From IMG/VR virus record IMGVR_UViG_3300010354_000298, positions 1-34,004 of that record: DNA of 34,004 nt. One strand, 5' to 3'. Positions 8,821 through 18,700 of the stretch are shown here, piece after piece. Numbering within the stretch: position 1 is the stretch's first letter; the number at the start of each line of letters is the position of its first letter. This stretch comes from a virus. The translations under genes were made by a program, and so were the position numbers. The notes below the pieces were generated by a model. The model did not search any database and was not told where the DNA came from. It saw only the letters and a program-made list of their open reading frames with translations.

Positions 8821-9255
8821 ATGACAAAATTATATTCAAATAAAGTGATAGCTAAAGGCAAAGTAAGCCTTGGAAATCAAAATACAACTACCTTTAGGTA
8901 TAAAGGGTTTAGCTCTAAAGAATTTAAGAAGAATTTTAAACTATATGATTTTGAACTTGTAAAACAAGATATCCTAAATCATTTTTATATTCGTAAGGGC
9001 GAGAAACTAGAAAATCCTAAATTTGGGACTATAATTTGGGACATACTATTTGAAAACTTTACACCAGAAGTTAAAGAAGCCATTGCTAAGGACGTAGAAG
9101 AAATTATCAATTATGACATCCGTGTAAAGGTCAATTCTGTTAGCGTAGACAGTACAGATCAGGGTATAAGGATTGAAGCAGAGCTGGTCTACCTGCCATT
9201 AAATTTGGTGGATACACTTAGTTTGAACTTTGACAGAGAAAGCAATGAAGTATAA
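8821..9255 (+). CDS. 25: gp25-like baseplate wedge/sheath-initiator protein
   Basis: 144 residues, close to T4 gp25 (132). It has the family core FYIRKGEKLENPKFGTIIWD (about residues 57-76), followed by LFENFTPEVKEAI, the conserved acidic loop, and a C-terminal beta-hairpin ending LVDTLSLNFDRE. gp25 joins gp6 and gp53 in the wedge core and resembles the sheath subunit fold, nucleating sheath assembly. It is the last gene of the first late operon; its stop codon lies inside an 18-bp palindrome. Confidence 0.92.
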   Translation: MTKLYSNKVIAKGKVSLGNQNTTTFRYKGFSSKEFKKNFKLYDFELVKQDILNHFYIRKGEKLENPKFGTIIWDILFENFTPEVKEAIAKDVEEIINYDIRVKVNSVSVDSTDQGIRIEAELVYLPLNLVDTLSLNFDRESNEV

Positions 9256-9269
9256 ACCACGTGGTTTAT
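9252..9269. terminator. 18-bp perfect palindrome, possible terminator after gene 25
   Basis: ATAAACCACGTGGTTTAT is a perfect inverted repeat. As RNA it can fold with a 7-bp stem and an ACGT loop, followed by TTTAC, giving a weak intrinsic-terminator profile on the plus strand. It overlaps the gene 25 stop codon and lies just before the next late box. The loopless form could equally be a binding site for a dimeric protein. Confidence 0.42.
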
Positions 9270-9275
9270 TTTACA

Positions 9276-9283
9276 AATAAATA
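9276..9283 (+). promoter_or_regulatory. Late promoter candidate (AATAAATA) for gene 6 and the giant gene
   Basis: It has the same eight bases as the box at 3461. The expected start near 9289 leaves a 14-base leader with AGGG (9292-9295) 7 bases before the gene 6 ATG. It sits in a 47-base gap, one of the few gaps in the virion block. Confidence 0.72.
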
Positions 9284-9302
9284 TTGAAAATAGGGCGTTT
9301 AG

Positions 9303-12300
9303 ATGACAACCACATCAAGACAAAATAATTTAATTCTTAATCAAGATTGGAAAAGGATCTATCAGACATTTAAAAATGCTGATTTTAAATCTTATGATTT
9401 TGAAAATCTACGCAGGGTAATAGTAAATTACCTAAAGGAAAACTTTCCTGAAGATTTCAATGACTATATCGAAAGCAGCGAATATGTAGCCCTCATTGAC
9501 GCTATTGCATTCATGGGTCAAAGTCTAGCATTTAGAACTGATCTAGCTAGTAGAGAAAACTTTTTAGAACTGGCAGAAACTAAAGAATCAGTCATACGTC
9601 TAGCACGTTTAGTATCATATAATCCTAGACGTAATATTCCTGCAAGTGGATTACTAAAATTTGATACAATTACAACCACAGAGGGTGTATTAGACAGTAA
9701 CGGTGTTAATTTAGCAGGACAAACTATTATTTGGAACGACCCCACAAATCAAAATTGGTTTGAACATTTTCAATTAGTTTTAAATTCTGCAATGAGCGAT
9801 AACGTAGAATTTGGACGTAGTCAAGGAACCTCAACTATACAGGGAATAAAAGCTGATCAATATAGATTTAGATCAACTTTTGCAGATGTGCCTATTTTCA
9901 GTTTTGATAAAGTTGTAGCAGGTCGCCGTAGTTTTTTTGAAGTTGTAAGCACTAGCTTTTTAGCACAAGAAGATTTTTACGAAGAACCGCCAATACCAAA
10001 CGCTGAAATAGGATTCGTATATAGACAAGACGGCAAAGGAGCTGCCAGCGCCAATACTGGATTTTTCATGCTGCTCAAACAAGGTAGCTTAGAGCTTACA
10101 GATTTTTCTATAGATGTCCCAACCACTAATGAGATAGTTACAGTTGATGTTGGTGGTATCAACGATTCTGATGTTTGGTTGTTTTCTGTTAATTCAGACG
10201 GAACACAAGGTACACAATGGACTAAAGTTTCAAGTCTAATTGGGACAAACATTGCCTATAACAGTATTAATTCAGATATTAGAAACATCTATAATGTAAT
10301 ATCAAAAGATCAAGATAAAATTGATCTAGTGTTTGCTGATGGGGTATACGGAAATTTACCACAAGGTGCATTCAAAGTTTACTATAGAGTAAGTAGCGGT
10401 TTAAAATATAATGTTGCTCCTGCTGAAATGCGTGGAATCAATATTGCTATTCCTTATATTAATAAACAAGGGGTTGCTCACGAACTGTTAATAAGTTTAA
10501 GTTTAAAATATACAATTACCAATGCCTCTACAAGTGAAGACATTGATAGTATTAAGGCTAGAGCTCCAGCAATATTTTATTCGCAAAACAGAATGATTAC
10601 AGGTGAAGATTATAATCTTGCACCCTTAGCCAGCAGTCAAGATATCTTAAAAGTCAAAGCAATTAATAGAACATCTAGTGGTGTAAGCCGTAACTTTGAC
10701 ATTATTGACGCTAGCGGAAAATATTCTAATGTAAATGTATTTGCAGACGATGGTGTATTGTATAAACAAGAAACAGAAACTACATTAGGATTCAAATTTA
10801 CCAATAGAATTGATATTATTAATTTTATAAGAAATAGTATAGAACCCGTTTTTACAAATACAGATGTCTACAATTTTTATTTGACAAAGTTTAACAAGAT
10901 TCAATTTTCTGAAAACAATGTGATTTGGACACAGATCACAAAAGATATCAATCAGTCAACTGGATACTTTATTAACTCTATTGACAGTAGTCTATTAAAA
11001 GTAGGAACATATACAACTAATAACTTAAAATATTTCTTTACCGGAGCACTAATAAAATTTGTTCCACCAACAGGTAAGGCATTTAAAAAAGGTCAGCTTG
11101 TTGATTTAGATGTTAATGATTCTGAACAAGTTACTAGATTATGGACCAAGGTAATTAAGGTTACTGGAGATGGAACCAATGCAGGTAGAGGCGTTCTCAA
11201 CACAGGCTTTGGACCAATTATTTTTAACGATATAGTGCCAACAGGAGCCATTGCATCACGAATTTTGCCGCGTTTTGTTAACAATCTTCCAACAGCTCTA
11301 GAAAGCGAATTGGCAAATTTAATTTCATTGAATGTAAATTTTGGGCTACGTTATGATCAAACAAACAGTGAATGGAAAATTGTAACTGCGGCCAACCTTG
11401 ATTTATTAAGTGATTTTAGTCTTGGTCGTACAGGTGATACAACTAACAGTAATTTAGATAGTAGTTGGATTCTTGCATTTATTAAACAGCCTGACAGCTA
11501 CATTGTTAGAATTAGAAGTTTAGAATATATCTTTAGAAGTTTAGAACAAAACAGATTCTATTTTGACAATAATCAAAAAACATTGAACAGAAGCACAGGA
11601 AAGGTTGTTAAAGATACTGTGAAAATTTTAGGTATTAATCCTGATAAGGATTTAATTAATCCTTTGAAAACAGAATTTGTATTTGAAGTTTCTGATGGTA
11701 TTAAATTTGAAGATGGATATCAGAGTACTGACGAAATTAAACTTGCATTTGCAGATAGTGATGACGATGGAGTGATCGACGATCCAGAGTCATTTGAGCA
11801 GGTTGTAGGTGTTGATTTAGATTTGAAGTATCTGTTCTTTAAGAGAGAATTAGATCTCACCGGTAATACTGTCTACACTTATATTGACAATAGTAATGAT
11901 ACTGTATTAATTCAACAAACAGAAGTTGGAATAGATGTTACAGATTATACAGATGGACAATTAATTTATTTTTACAGTTCTACTGAAGATAGAGTTAAAA
12001 GAATTGATAGAGCAACAAATACATTGATTGTTGATCCAACTTATAAAGCAGTAATTGGCAGACCAAAGTTGAAGTTTCAATATTTTCATACAGCTAACAT
12101 TGATCGAAGAATAGATCCAAGCTCTAGCAACATTATGGACGTTTATCTGTTAGTAAGAAATTATGATACAGAATTTAGAAGATACCTAGCAGGTATTATT
12201 ACTACCGAACCAGATGTTCCCTCAAGTGATAGTTTAAGAGTTACATTTGGTGGAGAACTGAATCTTATCAAATCAATCAGTGATGAAATCATTTATCATC

Positions 12301-12707
12301 CTGTGAATTATAAGGTGTTATTTGGTTCTAAGGCAGCTCCAAAATTACAGGCGCAATTTAAAGTTGTAAAAAATCCTACAAAAACTATCAACGATAATGA
12401 TCTTAAAGTAAGAATCGTTAGCGCCATAGAAACTTTCTTTGATATAAACAACTGGGATTTTGGAGACAGATTCTATGTAGGCGAATTAATAACTTATGTA
12501 ACAAACCAAGTAGCACCAGATGTTAGTAACATGGTTATAGTTCCTGTACAGCCTGACCAAGCATTTGGTAGTTTATTTGAAATTCAAAGTCAACCAGAGG
12601 AAATTTTTATTAACGGCGCAACAGTAGATGATGTCATTATTGTTTCTGCAATTACAGCCACAGAAATTAAAGCTGATGTCAATAGTATAGTAAACACAAC
12701 GGTATAA
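9303..12707 (+). CDS. 6: gp6-like baseplate wedge protein, enlarged
   Basis: Central wedge protein whose dimers form the ring of the baseplate. 1134 residues compared with 660 in T4. The N-terminal domain is characteristic: DFENLRRVIVNYLKENFPED, then YVALIDAIAFMGQSLAFRTD and LVSYNPRR (about residues 36-120). The C-terminal gp6/J-like domain is at about 1015-1134 (IVSAIETFFDINNWDFGDRF, ELITYVTNQVAPDVSNMV). The extra length is a central beta-rich insertion of about 500 residues. That insertion includes an EF-hand-type loop at residues 818-829. The gene is separated by 3 bases from the giant gene, with which it is presumably co-transcribed from the late box at 9276. Confidence 0.9.
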   Translation: MTTTSRQNNLILNQDWKRIYQTFKNADFKSYDFENLRRVIVNYLKENFPEDFNDYIESSEYVALIDAIAFMGQSLAFRTDLASRENFLELAETKESVIRLARLVSYNPRRNIPASGLLKFDTITTTEGVLDSNGVNLAGQTIIWNDPTNQNWFEHFQLVLNSAMSDNVEFGRSQGTSTIQGIKADQYRFRSTFADVPIFSFDKVVAGRRSFFEVVSTSFLAQEDFYEEPPIPNAEIGFVYRQDGKGAASANTGFFMLLKQGSLELTDFSIDVPTTNEIVTVDVGGINDSDVWLFSVNSDGTQGTQWTKVSSLIGTNIAYNSINSDIRNIYNVISKDQDKIDLVFADGVYGNLPQGAFKVYYRVSSGLKYNVAPAEMRGINIAIPYINKQGVAHELLISLSLKYTITNASTSEDIDSIKARAPAIFYSQNRMITGEDYNLAPLASSQDILKVKAINRTSSGVSRNFDIIDASGKYSNVNVFADDGVLYKQETETTLGFKFTNRIDIINFIRNSIEPVFTNTDVYNFYLTKFNKIQFSENNVIWTQITKDINQSTGYFINSIDSSLLKVGTYTTNNLKYFFTGALIKFVPPTGKAFKKGQLVDLDVNDSEQVTRLWTKVIKVTGDGTNAGRGVLNTGFGPIIFNDIVPTGAIASRILPRFVNNLPTALESELANLISLNVNFGLRYDQTNSEWKIVTAANLDLLSDFSLGRTGDTTNSNLDSSWILAFIKQPDSYIVRIRSLEYIFRSLEQNRFYFDNNQKTLNRSTGKVVKDTVKILGINPDKDLINPLKTEFVFEVSDGIKFEDGYQSTDEIKLAFADSDDDGVIDDPESFEQVVGVDLDLKYLFFKRELDLTGNTVYTYIDNSNDTVLIQQTEVGIDVTDYTDGQLIYFYSSTEDRVKRIDRATNTLIVDPTYKAVIGRPKLKFQYFHTANIDRRIDPSSSNIMDVYLLVRNYDTEFRRYLAGIITTEPDVPSSDSLRVTFGGELNLIKSISDEIIYHPVNYKVLFGSKAAPKLQAQFKVVKNPTKTINDNDLKVRIVSAIETFFDINNWDFGDRFYVGELITYVTNQVAPDVSNMVIVPVQPDQAFGSLFEIQSQPEEIFINGATVDDVIIVSAITATEIKADVNSIVNTTV
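11754..11789 (+). other. EF-hand-type calcium loop encoded within gene 6
   Basis: Residues 818-829 read DSDDDGVIDDPE. Asp at loop positions 1, 3 and 5, Gly at 6, Ile at 8 and Glu at 12 match the canonical 12-residue EF-hand loop. No flanking helices are evident, so this is more like the isolated loops of dockerin or thrombospondin-type proteins. Confidence 0.6.
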
Positions 12708-12710
12708 GAT

Positions 12711-15700
12711 ATGGAAAGAGAAACATACCCAAAAAGCGGAATTCCAATTAGAAGAACGGTAGATCTTTTACCTCAAAATTTTAAGACTGAAGCTAATTCT
12801 AAATTTTTTGCTGGAACGTTTGATCCACTAATACAACCAGGTAGTCTTGAAAAAATAGTAGGCTACTACGGACGCAGGTTTGGAAGAACCTACGCTAGTA
12901 AAGATGTTTATTTAGATACTGATCAAACATTGCGAAGTAGGTATCAACTTGAACCAGGTGTTGTTGTAAGAAACAATTTGCAAAAAGTTGAAAATTTCTA
13001 TGATTACATAGATTTTAAAAATCAATTAAAGTTTTTTAATAACACCTTAGAAAGAGATGATCTTATCACAGATCAAGATCACTACAGTTGGGACCCTCCC
13101 ATTGACTGGGATAAGTTTGCTAACTTTAGAGAATATTACTGGATTCCAGATGGTCCTCCTCCTATTACTATTACAGGACAAAGACAAAGCATTACTAGTA
13201 CCTATAGAGTTAGACTTGGTGTTACATCAACATGGATCTTCTTTCCAGACGGATTAACTAATAATCCTACAATTACATTGTACAGAGGACAAACCTATAA
13301 GTTTCAAGTTAATGCTCCTAATGAAGGATTTGTAATTAGAACAAATTACGATACAGGTAGTTTATTATACAAACCTTATTTGCCTTACAGCAAGGGTCAA
13401 TTAGCAGTTTATGATGGTAAACTATGGAGAGCTAAAACAGATATAGGTATTGCTGATCAGAGCACGATTAACGAATTCAGTCAAGATTGGGAATATCTAG
13501 AAGCTGCAAGTCAGGCAACATCCCTAGATTATAAAAAAGGTATCACTAATAACGGTGTGCAAAACGGTACACTTACATTTACTGTTCCATTAGATGCACC
13601 TGATGTCTTGTTCTATCAAAGTGCAACAGACATTAATCGATTTGGTAGATTCCTCATTGGCGATGTTGAAGATAATACTAAGATTGATGTAGAAAAAGAA
13701 ATCATAGGAAAAGCAACATATACAAGTAGTAATAGTATTTCATTTTCTAACGGCATGAAAGTTCGTTTTGAAGGTCAGGTATTACCTGAAAAATACAGTA
13801 GAGATACCTGGATAGTAGAAGGAGTTGGAGAATCTATTCAGTTGATTAGATTCCAGGATCTTGTACCTCCTGTACTATCTACAAACAGTTTAGAAATATT
13901 GTTTGACAATGGGGGTTTTGATTCTGAACCCTTTGATGATGCAACAACTTATCCAGAAGCTAAAGATTATGTAACCATCAATAGATCTAGTAGAGATGGC
14001 AATCCTTGGTCACGATATAATAGATGGTTTCACAAATCTGTATTAGAATTAGCACACAAATTATCGGACAGTGACTTTGATGCGCCGGAAACATCGAGGG
14101 CCAAGCGACCAATTATAGAATTTCAGCCACACTTAAAATTGTTTAATCATGGTGCTGTAGCAAAACAACCAGTTGACTTTGTAGATACATTTACCACTGA
14201 TGTGTTTTCTGTGATAGAAGGCAGTTTAGGTTACAATGTTGACGGAGAAGAACTGTTCAATGGTGCTAGACTACTAGTTGTTGCCGATACAGATAGTTTA
14301 GCTAATAATAAAATTTATACTGTAAACTTCATTCGTCATAACAACAGACGCCAAATTAATCTTATTCCTGCTGATGATGCAACATCAATTTTGGGAGAGG
14401 GTGTTTTTGTTCGAAGAGGAAATGTCAACAGAGGAACTATGTTCCATTTTGACGGTACAAATTGGACATCAAGTCAAAAGAAAACCGCAATTAATCAGAG
14501 TCCATTATTTGACGTATTTGATGAGAATGCAGTTAGCTTTGGTAATCAAGCTACCTATCCAGTAAGTACATTTATTGGTAGTAAAATATTAAGTTATAAA
14601 GTTGGCAATAGCGTCAACGACTCAGAACTAGGTTTTAGTTTAAGTTATCTAAACATTGATAATGTTGGTGACATACAGTTCAACTTTGATTGGGACGTTC
14701 AAACTTTTGAATATCAAGTTAATAAAGTAATTTTGAATAAAACTGTTCGAACAGGTTATTACTTTTTTACAGATGATGAAACATATGGTAATAATTGGAT
14801 AAAAATTGATCGTGATTTTTTACAACCAATTATTGATTCAACATTAATATCAGATACAACATTTTCTTTTGAAAACAATGCCCTTAAATGGGATTCCGTT
14901 CAAGACCAAAACATATTCAAAGTCTTGATTTATATTAACGGTAACAAATACAGAGGAACTTATACACGAGATAGAAATGTTTTTACCATTTCAACAGAAC
15001 TAGTCAAAGGCGACGTTGTAGTTTTAAAAGTTTATACATCAGAAGATCCTCATCTAGGTTACTACGAAATACCATTGGGTTTAGAAAAGAATCCTCTGAA
15101 TCAAGAAATTAAAACATTTACACTTGGCCAAGCTGTGGATCATGTGTCTACTGCTTTAGATTTATATGAAAATTTTCAAGGTGATTATCCTGGCACAAGT
15201 AATTTGAGAGATATTACAGGTTTTCAAAATCTTGGCAAGAGATTTTTAAAACATTCTGGAATCACACCGACTGTAATATCTTTATTGTGTGACAAAAATA
15301 TTAACATTGTAAAGGCTTTGCAATTTGGTAAAAAATCTTACAACGATTTTAAAAACAATTTTATTCGTATAGCAGAAACATTAGATTATGATGGTGATGT
15401 AGTAAACTTTGTTGATAGTATTTTAGAAGAACTTAATAAAGTTAAAACTAATGCAGATCCCTTTGCTGACAGCGACATGGTAGGCACAGGTGCCTTTACT
15501 TCTAAAGACTACATTGTTGAAGACGTTGGCATAAAAACTTTTGCTCTGAACGAAATTTTTACCCTAGATACCTTAAGTAGAAAAGCTGTCTATCTATATC
15601 TAAATGATGTACAACTATTACACAAGTACGATTATAACTTTAACACAACATTTGGTTTCGTTGAATTAACAGACCAAGTTGTTTTAAGTGAAGGTGATCG

Positions 15701-18700
15701 ACTACAGATAAGAGAATATCTATCAACAAGTTCATGTTTTATACCAGCTACTCCTACAAAATTAGGTTTGTATAAAAAATGGATTCCTAGAAAATACCTA
15801 GATACAAGTTATATAGATCCAGTAGAGGTCATACAAGGACATGACGGTAGTATCACGGTCACCTATGAAGATTTTAGAGATGACGTATTGCTTGAACTTG
15901 AAAAAAGAATTTTCAATAATATTAAACAGCAATACGACGAATCTGTATTTGATATAGATAATATTGTTGGTAGTTATTACTATGAACCTTTTTATACCAA
16001 ATCGCAGTTTGATGAAGTAATTTTTTATGATTTCTTAAAATGGATTCAAGATACTAACATTGATTATCTGACAAATCCGTACTTTGATTCAGAAAACAGC
16101 TTCACCTATACCTACAATCAAATGGCAGATCCAACTGGTCTAATTAATCTTCCAGGATGGTGGAGAGGTGTTTATAAATGGTTCTACGATACAGATAGAC
16201 CTCAGGTATGTCCATGGGAGATGTTAGGATTTACTGAAAAACCAGATTGGTGGGAAGCTGAATACGGACCTGCTCCTTATACAAAAAACAATTTAATTTT
16301 GTGGGAAGATCTTTCTAATGGAATTATTAGGCAAGGACCAAAAGCAGGAGTTCATCCTAGATACAAACGTGCTACATTATTGGACCATATCCCAGTCGAC
16401 GGCGATGGTAATCTATTAAGTCCTTTTGATAGCGGCCTAGCAAGAAACTTTGTTTTATTGAATAACAAAGGCGAATTTAAATTTGGCGATTTTAGTCCGG
16501 TTGAAAGTGCATGGAGATCTAGCAGTGAATATCCGTTCAGTGTTATCACTGCTATGTGTGTTTTACGACCTTATGAATTTATCATTGAAAGTTTAGACAG
16601 GTCAAGAATTAAGATTAATCGTATTGGACAAACAGTTCATTCTGATACCGGATTGTTCACTAAAAACGAAGACATTGTTTATCCTGTAGTAGGTGGGGAT
16701 CAGACTTCAGGTTTAATTAACTACATCGTAGATTTTGTTAAGAAAACTGGATTTGATTATACTTTAGTTAAAAATAAAATTGATCAAATAGACGTTAACC
16801 TTTCTGTTAGAATGAGCGGCTTTGTAGATCAACCTCAACAAAAGTTCTTGTTGGACAGTAAGAATCCTAGGTCAACTACAAGTAGTATTTTTATTCCGCC
16901 TGAAAATTATGACATTATTTTTAATGTTAGCTCACCAATTCGCAGTCCTAGCTACAGCGGTATGATCGTAGAAAAGGTAGAGACTGGTTGGAAAATTTAT
17001 GGTTATGATTTTTACGAACCTTATTTTACAGTATATGATCCACTAAAGAGCGAAAGTGATCCATTGATTAGTGTAGGCGGTATCAGCGAAAATTTTATCG
17101 ATTGGAAACCAAATCTTGTTATTACTAACGGAACAATAGTTAGATACAACGACACTTTTTATAGAGCATTACGTTCACATACTTCTACAGATACCTTTGA
17201 AATCTCATTATGGCAAAGATTGCCAAAACTACCTCTGGTAGGAGCACTTGAAGTTTTCCGTAGAAAAAATTGGCAATTTGCATCTAGACGAATTGCCTAT
17301 GGAACAGTTTTCAAAACACTTCAAGAAGTAGCTGATGTAATGTTGGGCTACGAAGAACATTTAATGAGGCAAGGTTTTGTTTTTAATGATTATGACACAA
17401 CCTTAGAAACACCTAAAAATTGGACCACGTCAGTTAAAGAATTTTTATACTGGACTAGACATAAATGGGCATTAGGATCTATTATCACATTAAGTCCTCT
17501 AGCTTCAAGAATAAAAATTAATCTTGAAGTAGGAGTGGTAGATAGCCTATTAGATAGTTTTTATGATTATAATATTTTAACTGATAATGGCAATGTATTA
17601 CCTGCTGATTTTATCAACGTCACTAGAGATTTTAGAGAAATCACAGTTGATACTACTAACACAGATGATGGTATATATTTCTTCAAGTGTTATCTTGTAC
17701 TAAAAGAACATGTTACAATTTTTTCTGATCGTACTGTTTTCAACGATGTAATGTACGATAAACCTACAGGATATAGACAAGACAGAGTAAAATGTCGAGG
17801 TTTTAGAACAGTAGATTGGGATGGTGATTACACAAGTCCTGGTTTTGTTTTTGACGAAGTTGATATTCAAGTTTGGCAACCTTTCACAGATTACAAATTA
17901 GGAGACATTGTAAATTACAAGTCTTATAATTGGGTAAGTCTTGTCAACCAGTCGGGGGTAGAATCCTTTGACGATACCAAATGGTCAAAATTAGATACTG
18001 TACCAACAAAGGGTTTAGTAAGAAATTTTGATTACAATGTAAATTTATTTGAAGATTTTTATAGTGTTGATGCAGACGGATCCGGAGCTAGCCAGCGAGA
18101 ATTAGCTAGACATCTAATTGGATATCAAACTCGTGATTACCTACAAAATCTAGCTGAAGATGCTGTAACACAATTTAAATTGTATCAAGGATTTATAAGA
18201 GAAAAAGGAACTTTAAATTCTGTAGTAAAAGTTTTTGATAAACTATCAAGGGTAAGCGCAGATAGTATCGTTCTTAATGAAGAATGGGCAATCCAAACTG
18301 GCAGATTAGGTGGCATTGATCAAACACAAGAAGTTGAGTTCAATATTTACAAACGAGATTTGTTGGTTAATCCACAGCCTGTGTTAATTACTGCCGGGCC
18401 AAAACCTACAGATAATCTAGACAAATACCTAAGAGTAAATCAGACAGATTTTAACAGATCATACTTGCCCTACACTACGAATATTAATCCTGTGATCAAG
18501 TATACTGATATCACAAGAGATGCAGGATATGTAAAAACAAATCAAGTTGACGTAATTGTAAAAAATGAAGATGAATTATTGTCTTTAGACGCTGCGTCAA
18601 TTGTTGAAAATAGTCACATATGGCTAACCTTTGACAAGAACACTTGGAATGTTTACAGATACAATCTATCTAAGTCTTTGATAATTCTTGGCATAGATGA

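Noticed and set aside
16173-16180. TATAAATG, one base from the T4 late box
   Set aside because: The last base differs, and it lies within the Trp-rich coding segment with no gene starting after it.
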